From contig MCFE01000267.1 of the NCBI GenBank assembly GCA_002104905.1, positions 43,627 through 107,626 of the forward strand: 64,000 nucleotides of DNA, in the 5' to 3' direction. The notes beneath the pieces are model-generated. The model did no database searches. It saw only the letters and a list, made by a program, of their open reading frames with translations, and had not been told where the DNA came from. Numbering within the stretch: position 1 is the stretch's first letter; each line of letters opens with the position of its first letter. Source of the stretch: Basidiobolus meristosporus CBS 931.73. Its lineage: Eukaryota > Basidiobolomycota > Basidiobolomycetes > Basidiobolales > Basidiobolaceae. This document shows, piece by piece, positions 23,406 through 33,442 of the stretch. The position numbers and the translations under genes are program-made.

Positions 23406-24475
23406 TGTAGTGAGGTCACAGTGACACCCACTGACAGATGTGCTCATTCCCATATTTTCTACTTCCCTAGATCTCTACTACACTGATTTAGTTTTATCTC
23501 ATTTGTCTTAACTTATCAGTACTATCCCATAAGCCAGTTGACTGACACACCTGCTTACCTTATTGAAATAAGTTATCCCCCACCTTATGTAAGATTACTA
23601 GCAGTAAGTGTTTCAATATTGGGCACGTACCTGTGCTACTGCCCATGACACATGATCAACCCATGTCACCATCCCTACCATTTTCATACCATATATGGTA
23701 CCCCTATGTTAAACAGGTTTCAGAGTACTGATTCCTGATTGGTTGGATGTGCTGTGCCTCTCAAAACCTTCCAGCACCTACTTAGAACATTCTAGGTCAT
23801 TCTGATGTCATTAAGATTTCTATTGATCTCTGGAACCTTCTGGAACACCATGATTTATAATCACTTAGTCAGTAAGAATAGTATATAAGGGAGGCTATCC
23901 CTCAACAATAAGTCATCATCCCTTTTATCAATATACTGACCTGTTGATTATTGTGGTCACTGCTACATGCTGCTACCTGAACTTCCAACCCCAGACCACA
24001 GGTCACTCCCAGGAAACCACACTAAGAGACAACTAACCTTGGAGGCACTACTTGTGAGGAATACTCAGAGTAGGTGTCTATTATTATATCTGATTTTTTC
24101 CCATGTTTGTTCTTGTAGAGGCAAAGATACTTTTCTCTCTTTGTAACTATTGACCACAGCTGCATTCTTAGCAAGTCCCTGCTGGTGGAGTTTACAGTTA
24201 TTTTGACTTTGGAAGCTTTAGTACATTGTCATCTCAAAGGATGCTGATCCCAGCACATACTTTTGTTAAGAGGCCAACTAAGTTGGGGATTGTGGCTCAA
24301 AAGCTTTCCCTTGACAAGCTTGTGGCTTTATTTCTCATCACATTAGATTAAAGACAGAATCCAAGTATTCCTAGCAAGCTTTTGCCAGAGGATAATGCAC
24401 CCAGTGAGCACCCCACACATAAAACACATGAGAAGTGTTGGACATATCTCCCCCTTGGAATTATACACCACCACA
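23406..24475 (+). repeat. Solo LTR of Gypsy G3 inside G3 integrase
   Basis: 1070 bp, TGTAGTGAGG to CACCACCACA, flanked by TTGG (23402-23405) and TTGG (24476-24479), a perfect 4-bp duplication. It carries a TATATAA box at 23882 and a poly(A)-type AATAAG/AATAAA zone in the plus sense, which fixes the LTR orientation. Confidence 0.88.
23689..23888 (+). promoter_or_regulatory. G3 LTR promoter with heat-shock-type and CArG-type motifs
   Basis: CCATATATGG (23689-23698) is a perfect CC(A/T)6GG box. A GAAcaTTC dimer is at 23785-23792. GAACCTTCTGGAA (23833-23845) is a perfect three-unit nGAAnnTTCnnGAA heat-shock element. TATATAA lies about 37 bp further at 23882-23888. Other G3 LTRs keep the same sites with some decay; the copy at 49475-50545 has TTCCAGAAGGTTC near 50105. 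Function is inferred from motif matches only. Confidence 0.5.
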
Positions 24476-25476
24476 TTGGTTCCATGGAACTGGTGCTTTC
24501 AACTGGGTGTTGTCAAGCTTAGATATGTAACAACTTCCATTTCCAATCACTTTGGAAATGAGGTGGGGGCCAGTCCATTTGTTGTCAAACTTCAGACTCC
24601 ATTATTTGTACAAGGTGGAATCATAAAATAATACTGGGTCTCCTAGCAGTAACAGCTTTGGTCTTGTTGAGTGTGACTTGTCAAAGAGTACTTTGTACTT
24701 CAGCCATGTATCCTTAAGTTGTTCAGCAGCCCTGTTGATATTTAGGCCATGATGATCTAGTTGCTGTATACAAGTGACTAGGAGGTCATCAGTGTGCATA
24801 ATATATTTCCAATCCAGTGAGCTCCAAGTTACTGTGTCTACGTCAACTGGTAGTATGCAGTCATGTCTATGGAGTAGCTTAAATGGCAGTAATCCAGTAG
24901 TTCTCTTGATAGTTATTCTATTTGCCCAGAGTGCAAGATGTGATTGCTGTGGCCACAGGGTTGCATTATTCTCACAGGTCTTGACAAGAAAGTTTATCAG
25001 TGGTTCATGTCCTCTCTCTACCATTCCATTGGCTTGAGGATGGTAAGCTGTAGTAAAAGCAATGTGCATCTTGTACTTTAAGTACAGCTCCTGGATCATT
25101 TGGGATATCATTTCTCCTCTGTCAGCAACAAACTGTTGGATGCAGCAAAATCTGCAGACAATGTCTTTAAGTAAAAATCTCCATATGGTATGACTTGTGT
25201 TGTTGGGCAAGGCTTGAGCCTCTGCCCATCCACTAAGGTCATCTCTAGCAACAAGCAGGTACTATTTTGATTCAGCTGTTGGCATGTGGACAAGGTCATT
25301 ACCAACCATTTGCCATAGACTAACTGTGTAAGTAGGATGCAGTGGTTCTTCATAACGCCTAGAGGATCTCCTCTGGCAGGCCACACATGACTCAGCAAAG
25401 GGCTGGATATCAAAGTACATGTCTTCCCAGTAGTACCTCTGAGCTGTGGTATTGTAGATGGCTTCTTGTCCTCTAT

Positions 25477-25780
25477 CCCTATGAGAAATTATTGAAATGA
25501 TCCTGTCAAAAGGCTATCACAAAGTTAATGTCCTGTGACTAAGAGGTACTGATCCTGTCAGGACACTGTCTAGAGACCATTGAAAAATACTGCACCCCAG
25601 ATTTCACAACAATGGATAAGTGGCTTTTGATTGGTTCCCTGCTAATTTGCTCACTTTCTGGTCCCGGACACTCTATTGCCTCCTACATTTGTGTGAATTG
25701 ATTGGCTATTACCTCTATTTCACACTCCTTACTTCCTAACTCAACTGTTTCTCTAACTATTCATGCATACAAATTGATTT
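25477..25780 (-). repeat. T3 terminus and gene2 3' spacer
   Basis: Starts CCCTATGAGAAATTATTG right after G3 integrase DNA, so this is a true element end. Non-coding spacer follows up to the gene2 stop near 25780. The collinear spacer occurs at 39621-39985 and 52095-52392. Confidence 0.75.
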
Positions 25781-27702
25781 ATTTCCGCTGAAACTTCAGT
25801 TGTACCTCAATTGCCAATTATATTGACCTATGCAAGTCTCTATACCCTACACTAACATTAAGCCCATCCCCACACTCAACAAGTAACTCAATTGAAATCC
25901 ACCACTCAATCAGTATTACTGCTGTGATGCTCTGGTTCCACCACTTTGGCAGGAACCCCATGGCTTTATGCAACTGTTCATTCACTGGTTCCCACATGTC
26001 CTGGTCTTCAGCCAGCACTGCAGGGTCTAGCTCCTCATCTGCCAGTCATTGCAATAAATCCGTGCAATATTCCAGTGCATTTTCTTGAGCACTGCTCTTG
26101 ACGAAGTGCTGCAACCTCTTGGTATGCCTATTAATGTTCCAAGCTCCACAGAAGGCATTGTGATGGTCTTTCAAGCTCTTGATATTGTAGTCTTGTCTGT
26201 CAGTGGTATCTCCACTCTGTCAACAATGGAGGCTGTGGTAGACAAATGCATTTTTCAGCAAACTCATCTACCTTGCTGGAGTGTAGCCCAACTGGCTGTG
26301 CTTCCAACTCAGGTGAAAACAGCTGTTTTCTTGTTGGTAATTCTTCTTGGCTATGATGGGATTCAGTCTGTTCCTGACTTGCAGTGTTAGATGGCAGGAA
26401 CTGCAGTTTTTTTTGCATGTCTCCCTGTCTCAGGCTTAGGTAGACATTTTTCCCTTTAACTTTTCCTTTATCACTGCCAGGTCTTTCACTGCTACTTTGT
26501 TGGAGTGCTTCTTGTATAGAACTATGTTTTCTCCTGGATAAATTCTGCTCTAACACATCTGTTTTGGCCTGCTTGTCCCTTGCTGGCACTCTACTGGCAA
26601 CCTGATGTTTCTTTTCAGCTTATTTTGAGCACTCAACTGTAGTTGTGATGGGCCCCTGTAAAAGCCGCTGGTCTTTATCACTGCCAGGTCTTTCATTGCT
26701 ACTTTGACTGGGTGCTTCTTGAGTGGTACTACGATTTTTCCTTGATAAATGTTGTGCTGGTGCATCCATGTCTGCCTGCTTGTCCTTAATTGGCACCCTT
26801 CCAGCTGCCTGACATCTCTTTGATGCTTGTCTGGAGCTTTTGGCCCTGCTTGTAATGGGCTCTTGAGGAAGCCGCTGGTTTTTAGCCATGGCACCCTTGT
26901 TCTTCTGCCTTTGATAGTTTCTGCTATTCTTAAGATACTTTCTTAGCATTCCAATGCTTGCCCAAAATCCATTTGCCTGCTTGAATCCTGGATAATGCTC
27001 ATGGAACAAGTCAAGTGCATTCTGCTTGGCCTTGAGTTCCTGATGGACCCATGGTATGCTGGCCTTAAGGTGATGGTGCGCTAGACTTCTGATGGGCTCT
27101 TGTATATTAGCCCACTCTTTGTTATTGCACTCAACAACTTCATAGATCTTCAATGTCTTTTGGTTTTTAGGCTTTAGTATAAACACCATATTGTCTCCCT
27201 CCCACGCTGTGATAGGTTTTTCTGTGTGCTTTATCTTTGAGCACTGTTGTTGTGCTTCATAGACTGTACAATGTTCTTCCGCTGTTACATTGGGAAATAG
27301 CTCAATTCTTGGCTGTGACATTGAGCCACTGGAGTTCCTTCTTTGCAGCAAAGATACTTCTTTCCCTACCTGGGATATTGATTGCTTGACACATATTTTC
27401 TCCTCATCCTGTTTCTGGACTAATTCCTGATTTCTCTGGCCTAATGCATCTATCTTATCAGCCACTAGACCTAACTGCTTCATTAATTCTTTGGTATTAC
27501 CTGACAACATACTTGCTAATATGGGTGGTGGTGATGTTATCATGGCCACTTGCTGATCTTCAACTGAGGGTACTGCATTTGCTACATTCTCATCTGCCTG
27601 AGCATAAAAGTCAGCTTGTGCCTCCGCAGAGGCTCTCAATTGCCTACTTGACTGAGAGTCTGTGGAGTCTGCGTTATTACCGTCATTGAGCATACTGTCC
27701 AC
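25781..27702 (-). pseudogene. T-element second gene (gene2), element T3
   Basis: A 360-codon open stretch (27702-26620) covers the Ser/Gln-rich N-terminus, the coiled-coil-like segment (KQLGLVADKIDALGQRN through SLLQRRN), the VECNNKEWANIQEP core and the first basic module (AGRVPIKDKQADMDAPAQHL). A TAA then interrupts, the second module follows (ASRVPARDKQAKTDVLEQNL), and the C-terminal domain with EDQDMWEPVNEQLHKAMGF and VECGDGLNVSVGYRDL ends near 25780. The N-terminus is truncated: about 27702-27740 fuses gene2 directly to Tnp2 with the divergent promoter deleted. Confidence 0.75.
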
Positions 27703-28608
27703 AGGGCCTTTTGTGGATGTATTCCAACCTGTGGCATCATTATTATGCCAGCCAGTTGATACCTCTATATTGGCACCTGGCCATCTTTGTCACCTTTTTC
27801 AAACTGAGTCAGGTGAGTTTGTGAAGCTTTTAGGATCACCTCAGCCTTCTGAATATGGCTTGCAGAGTGGTAGCTCTGACAAAGAAGGTTCACTGAAGGA
27901 TTTTGAGCCTATCTCCCCTAACAACAGTACCATGTATGAGCCCGGTCAAATCCTTTTATGCAATGAGACAACACCTGTTGAAAAAAATGCCAAGGATACT
28001 TTATGGCACCAAGTGAGCCCAGTAACCCATCTATTGGTGAAGGATGTAATGTTATGGCTAGAGAAGTGACACATTTCCACTTATATCAGTAATGGGGGCT
28101 TTGAGGATTTATTACTACTTCCTGCCAAAATCAACTGGGATGCAACATACCATGTACATGGTACAAGTGGACAACCGTCATGCGGCTGGCAACATATGAT
28201 CCAGAGACTGTCCTGATTCTGGCACATGTTAATAGTTGCATAGCATTCACATCCAAAAATGCTACCATTGCAATGTGTCCAAATTGTCAGGAATCCACCA
28301 CCATTGAGGGAAAACATTGTTCACACTCCAGATATACTCCGGTTGTAGCCTGTCTGAGGAAGCTGATGCAGTTTGACAAATATTGCAATGCTATACAGTA
28401 CTGCACTCAGTATTAATCAAGCACAAACATATTGGATATATTTGAAGGCAAACATTAAAAACAGCTAAGAAGCAAGGGCTACTTTGAAGGTATGTATGAC
28501 CATGCTGTTGCTTTAGCACTTGATGGATTCTCATTAAACAAGTACTCCACCAGCAAGTCCTGCTGGCCACTGATTTTCATCAATCTGAATCTGCCGCTCA
28601 TCTTACGG

Positions 28609-29677
28609 TGCGGTGGTGTATAAGTCCAAGGTAGAGATACATCCAACACTTCTCAAGTGTTTTGTGTGTGGAGTTTCACTGGGTGCAATAACCTCTGAAA
28701 AAGCTTGCTAGGAATACTTGGGTTCTGTCTCTAATCTAATGTAATGGGAAATAAAGCCACAAGCTTGTCAAGGGAAAACTATTGAGCTACAATCCCCAAC
28801 TTAGTTGGCTTCTTAACAAGAGTATGTGCTGGGATCAGCATCCTTTGAGATGACAATGTACTAAAGCTTCCAAAGTCAAAATAACTGTAAACTCCACCAG
28901 CAGGGACTTGGTGAGAATGAAGCTGTGGTCTATAGTTACAAAGACAGAAAAGTATATTTGCCTGTACAAGAACAAACTTGGGAAAGAATCTAATATAACA
29001 AAAGATACCTACTCTGAGTATTCCTCACAAGTAGTGCCTCCAAGGTCAGTTGGCTCTCAGTGAGGTTTCCTGGGAGTGACCTGTGGTCTGGGGTTGGAAG
29101 TTCAGGTAGCAGCAGGTAGCAGTGATCACACCAATCAACAAGTCAGTATATTGATAAAAGGGATGTTGATTAATTGTTAAGGGATTGCCTCCCTTATATA
29201 CTTTTGTTACTGGCTAAATGATTAATAATCATGGTATTCCAGAAGGCTCCAGATATCAATAGAAATCTTAATGACAACAGAATGACCTAAGAATGTTCTA
29301 AGTAGGTGCCAGAAGGTTCTAGGAGGCACAGCACATCCAACCAATCAGGAGTCAGTTTTCTGAAACCTGTGTAACATAGGCATACCATATATGGTATGGA
29401 AATGGTAGGGATGGTGACATGGGTTGACCATGTGTCACAGGTACTGGTGCAGGTACTTGCCCAGTATAGAAGCACTTATAGCTAGTAATCTTACATAAAG
29501 TGAGGGGTAACTTATGCAATAAGGTAAGCAGGTGTGATAGTCAACTGGCTTATGGGATAGTACTGATCAGGTATGACAAATGGGATAAAACTAAATTGAG
29601 TGCAGTAGAGATCTCAGGAAGTTGAAAATATGGGAATGAGCACATCTCTCAGTGGGTGTCACTGTCACCCCACTACA
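28609..29677 (-). repeat. Solo LTR of Gypsy G3 in T3 Tnp2
   Basis: 1069 bp in minus orientation. Flanks are ACGG (28605-28608) and ACAG (29678-29681); other Tnp2 copies have one such motif at this point. A 4-bp duplication differing by one CpG-type G to A change. Confidence 0.87.
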
Positions 29678-30040
29678 ACAGTATCAGAGCAATAATCTGA
29701 AGGTAGTCTCACTGGTATCTGGACCTAAATCACCATCCATCCTGGATAGCTACCTGTATCCATTGCTGGATGAATTTGTATGCTTTCCAGCAGGATAATG
29801 GTAAATGGCCATTATGTAAAAGCGCATATTATTATCTGCATTGGAGATACCCCAGCCATCAGCAACATAGCAGGTTTTTCTGGGCACAATGGACAGTATT
29901 GCTGTTAAATGTGTGACATCTAGGGGATTTACTCCATAATGCACACACATTATTATTACCCAAACACCAGCACTAAGAACATCATCTTTCCACAGATATA
30001 ACATACAGAAGTAAGCATGCAATTGCAGCAAAGTTGGCAA

Positions 30041-30315
30041 GCTATAAGCCATTGGCCAGAATATGGAAACAATTGGAAATTGGAGATACTTAAGATAGAA
30101 GATATTTGTTGGAGCAAAAGCTTTTCACTGAGAGCAGTGCATTTCCATTTCAACAATATCCCTATACTGACAACAAAGCTATAAGCTATTGGCCAGAATA
30201 TGGAATCAGTCGGAAACCAGAGATACTTAAGATAGAGGGTATCTGTTGGAGCAAAAGCTTTCTGCTGGGAGCAATGCATTTGCTTTTCAGCAATATTCCT
30301 ATACTGATGACCAAG
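30041..30315 (+). repeat. 137 bp tandem duplication within Tnp2
   Basis: GCTATAAGCCATTGGCCAG starts at 30041 and again as GCTATAAGCTATTGGCCAG at 30178. The two units cover the WPEYG through ILMTKL coding block and have diverged from each other. 137 is not a multiple of three. Confidence 0.85.
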
Positions 30316-30755
30316 TTGTACATGGGGCATTTGAAGCTAAATGAGCCCTTTGAGATAACAGAGAAATTTGACAAAATTGGCAAGATATTACAGAGTATCC
30401 ACTACCCTAAGTACTTCTCACAGGCTACAATTAATATTCATGCGCATATACAACAATACAAATGCAACGACTGGATGAACTGGTTATGTATTTATTCAAG
30501 TGGTGTTCAGAAGCCATTCCAACCAAGAGTACATTGGAAGCATTGGGAGTCATATGTGGACATTGTAGGAATATTTATCCAAAGTGGATCACCAATGCCA
30601 ACTTGACATATCTACAGCTGTTGTGTGAGGATTTTGTGATGGGATTTGAGCAGCTATACTACAAATATAATGCTGAACGCAAAGATCCCTGCCGTTACTG
30701 TATCCATTCTCTACTCCATCTTGCATGGTGTGTAGAGAATATTGGGCCTTGCTTC

Positions 30756-31998
30756 TGTTGTGTTGTATTATGATTAGTTTGGGGCTTGTTCTACAATGTA
30801 GAGGCTAATCAACAATATACAACAACTTCCAGTATGCTAATACTGAAATAGTTTATTGGGAGTTTGATATACCGATAGAAGATATAACTTTCACTAATTT
30901 CCTCAATGTTGGGCTCAAAATATACTGTAGGCAGTGTTTATCACTTCTACAGCAGTGTTCTGACCTTCTGTCAACTAATGGGCTTATTTACTTTTATAGT
31001 AACTTTTCCTTATTTGGAAGTCACTTTCCTTTCTGAGAAAATATTTCCTAATATGGAAATTCTGAACTCCCCTTTAACCTAAAGGGGTGTGTTGTAGAAG
31101 TCTCTAAAGGGGTCTTTAGACCTAAAGGGGTGTCTAAAGGGGTGTCTTTAGAGTAAAGGGGCTTCTTGTAGTGGTCTCTAAAGTGGACTTTACACTAAAG
31201 GGGTGCCTAAAGGGGCTTCTTTAGAGTAAAGGGGTTTCTTAAAGGGGTCTCTAAAGGGGTCTTTAGACTAAAGGGGTGTCTAAAGGGGTGTCTTTAGAGT
31301 AAAGGGGTTTCTTAGAGGGGACATTTCCAACAGAAAAGTGGTAGTTTCTTGTAGAACTTAGATTGGATTCTTGTGAGCTTTGCAGTCTCTTTACTGATGT
31401 AGTACCAATCAAAGTCAGAATACTCAACAGTGCAAGTGATGCAGGGGAAGTCTTATAACCTTTAAACTTGTAATTGTAGTGTGGAGATTCTGGAAAGAGA
31501 GGCTCTCCCTTTATTTTTCAGCTGGGGAAGTCATATATATGAAACTTTTGAAGGATCAAAGTTTTTGGGCGATTGCGCAAGCAATACACGTGATATGAAG
31601 CTAAAATTTTGCAGTGACGCAGATCGGACATAGGCGCAGCACCTGTGAAAATTTCACGTGATTTGATTGGCTGGTTCAAAAGCTACACGCGATCAAAGTC
31701 ACCATAGTAATCCTAGCAATAAGGCATAGTATATATATTAGTTGGACTCTTTTGGTCATAACTCCTTAAGTACTGCTTCAAATGAGCTGTAATTTGAAAC
31801 ATGTGTTGGCTACTACGTGTTCGGTATGACATAATATTCTTGGGTGGATTGCTTGTCAGGGTCTGGAGCATTTGCTCTTCAAAGTTGGAAATTCTTGATC
31901 TTTCTCTTGTGTATTACGATAGCAAAAAGCAAAATAAACAAATGAGTGCAATATTGGTTTAGAGATATTGTAGTAATGGAATACTTTCCATTACCACA
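30756..31998 (+). repeat. L4 element (LTR-like), young insertion in Tnp2
   Basis: 1243 bp, TGTTGTGTTG to ATTACCACA, flanked by CTTC (30752-30755) and CTTC (31999-32002). Removing it restores the Tnp2 sequence around GPCFTFWEFP. TG...CA ends and a 4-bp duplication suggest a solo LTR. No ORF. It keeps CpG sites (31570-31690) that the second copy at 32760-33442 has partly lost. A minisatellite lies at 31078-31325. Confidence 0.7.
31078..31325 (+). repeat. AAAGGGG-type minisatellite inside L4
   Basis: Short units such as CTAAAGGGGTGTCTTTAGAG recur, organised into a higher-order repeat of roughly 72-76 bp present about three times. The second L4 copy has only the flanking units (33285-33345), so the array length is variable. 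Confidence 0.75.
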
Positions 31999-32759
31999 CT
32001 TCACCTTTTGGGAGTTTCCTATGGAGCGGATGTGTGGGGAGATATGAAGACAAGTCAAGTTGTAGGTAATACCATATCCCAATCTCAATAGGTTTATTAC
32101 CTTCAAGTCCGTCATGGATGTGATGAGTTGGCACATGGAGGACAGCCAGAACAAGTTGGAAAATACTGAGGACAAATGTGCACATGGAGACACCTATGCC
32201 TATGACATTAAGAAGCTAAGCAGCCCCAATGCATGGGTAATCAGTTAAGTAATGCAAAGTTGGGTTGGGTGAAATAAGCAACTAATTTCTATCAGGAAAA
32301 CTCCACCAAGATATGCCGGATTTCTTGTGGTCAGAAGCCAACTTCTACGCCATTTAATACGGAATTCACACAAACAAAAGCCAGAGCACACCTATAAGGG
32401 GGACTAGAATCCAGCAGGGAGAAGGAATATATTGGCTAAATACCAAGAAGTTCTTTGCAAATATTCAGGAGATATTCATGGCAGAAGTGGCAACAACCAA
32501 GCATATGTTTGCAAGATGTATATGCTACCAGCAGAACAAGGTATATGGCAACTTTGCAAGTATCACACTAAAAAGCCGTAAAGTTGAGGTGATAGAAGTA
32601 TGTCAATTGAAGCAGGTGTGCATGTTTGTAGAGGTTAGTAAGCAGGAGGCCATATTTTTTTTTGATTCAAACTATATGTGGAATACTCAAGGTAGTAGTG
32701 GGTAAGCAAATAAAGAAAGGTGATTCTACAGTGGAATATATGAATTACACAAGGGGAGG

Positions 32760-33442
32760 TGTGGCAATGGAAAGTATTCCATTACTACAATATCTCTAAA
32801 CCAATATTGCACTCATTTCTTTATTTTGCTTTTTGCTATTGTAACACACAAGTGAAAGATCAAGAATTTCCAACTTTGAAGGACAAACTATGGTGACTTT
32901 GATCACATGTAACTTTCAAGCCAGCCAATCATATCATGTGAGATTTTCACAGGTGCTGCACCCATGTCCAATCTGCGCCACTGCAGAATCTTAGTTCAGT
33001 ATCATGTGTATTGCTTGCGCAATTGCCCAAAAACTTTGATCCTTCAGAATTTTCATATATATAACTTCCCCAGCTGAAAAATAAAGGGAGAGCCTCTCTT
33101 TCCAGAATCTCCACACTACAATTACAAGTTTGAAGGTTATAAGACTTCCCCTGCACCACTTGCACTGTTGAGTACTCTGACTTTGATTGGTACTACATCA
33201 GTAAAGAGACTGCAAAGCTCACAAGAATCCAATCTAAGTTCTACAGGAAACTAGCACTTTTATGTTGGAAAAGTCCCCTCTGAGAAACCCCTTTAGACAC
33301 CCCTTTAGAGACTTCTACAACACACCCCTTTAGGTTAAGGGGGAGTTCAGAATTTCAATATTAGGAAATATCTTCTCAGAAAGGAAACTGACTTCCAAAT
33401 AAGGAAACATTACTGTAAAGGTAAATAAGCCCATTAGTTGAC
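32760..33442 (-). repeat. L4 second copy, inverted and truncated
   Basis: Starts TGTGGCAATGG, the reverse complement of the L4 right end, inside the Tnp2 sequence CAAGGGGAGG. It follows L4 #1 in reverse, without the expanded minisatellite, then stops at about 33442 against G3 pol DNA. The Tnp2-side end of T3 and the G3 RT/RNase H are missing at the same junction, so a deletion probably removed them together. Confidence 0.7.

Larger units (their letters stand above)
23321..25476 (-). pseudogene. Gypsy G3 integrase, interrupted by a solo LTR
   Basis: The minus strand shows a zinc-module remnant (SCVACQRRSSRRYEEPLHP), then catalytic motifs (GNDLVHMP, VADRGEMIS, NGMVERGHEP) and the C-terminal DPVLFYDS and WTGPHLISKVIG region. 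The final codons PVPWNQ continue as LKLFKHRNFAHLI after the solo LTR at 23406-24475 is removed, then the polypurine tract and the 3' LTR follow. A frame break is near 25200. The upstream edge at 25476 is an insertion of element T3; RT and RNase H are missing. Confidence 0.82.
27735..32759 (+). pseudogene. Tnp2-like transposase, element T3, split by two LTR insertions
   Basis: Coding pieces are 27735-28608, 29678-30755 and 31999-32759. It lacks the N-terminal Cys/His segment. It keeps LDGFSLNKYSTSKSCW (first Asp, about 28521), the GDTPAIS block (second Asp, about 29850), WPEYGNNW, LKLNEPFEI, VDIVGIFIQ, CVENIGPCF and the C-terminal TKHMFARCICYQQNKVYGNF region. A 137 bp tandem duplication (30041-30315) breaks the frame, and many TAG/TAA/TGA codons are present. 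It is cut at 32760 by a second L4 copy. Confidence 0.8.

Noticed and set aside
24476-25476. G3 integrase and the adjoining plus-strand LTR as a 3' end of one element
   Set aside because: The LTR is in the opposite orientation by its TATA box, is flanked by TTGG on both sides, and its removal restores the integrase C-terminus followed by the true polypurine tract and minus LTR.
30106-30606. A 166-codon ORF as a separate gene
   Set aside because: It is Tnp2 sequence read across the 137 bp tandem duplication in a mixed frame; similarity to other Tnp2 copies explains it fully.
31078-31325. AAAGGGG repeats as an interstitial telomere
   Set aside because: The unit does not match fungal TTAGGG-type telomeres in period or order and lies wholly within the L4 element with clean target duplications.
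32478-32705. A 75-codon ORF (TKHMFARCICYQQNKVYGNF) as a small Cys-containing gene
   Set aside because: The same block recurs at the C-terminal end of Tnp2 in T1, T4 and T5, so it is part of the transposase gene.
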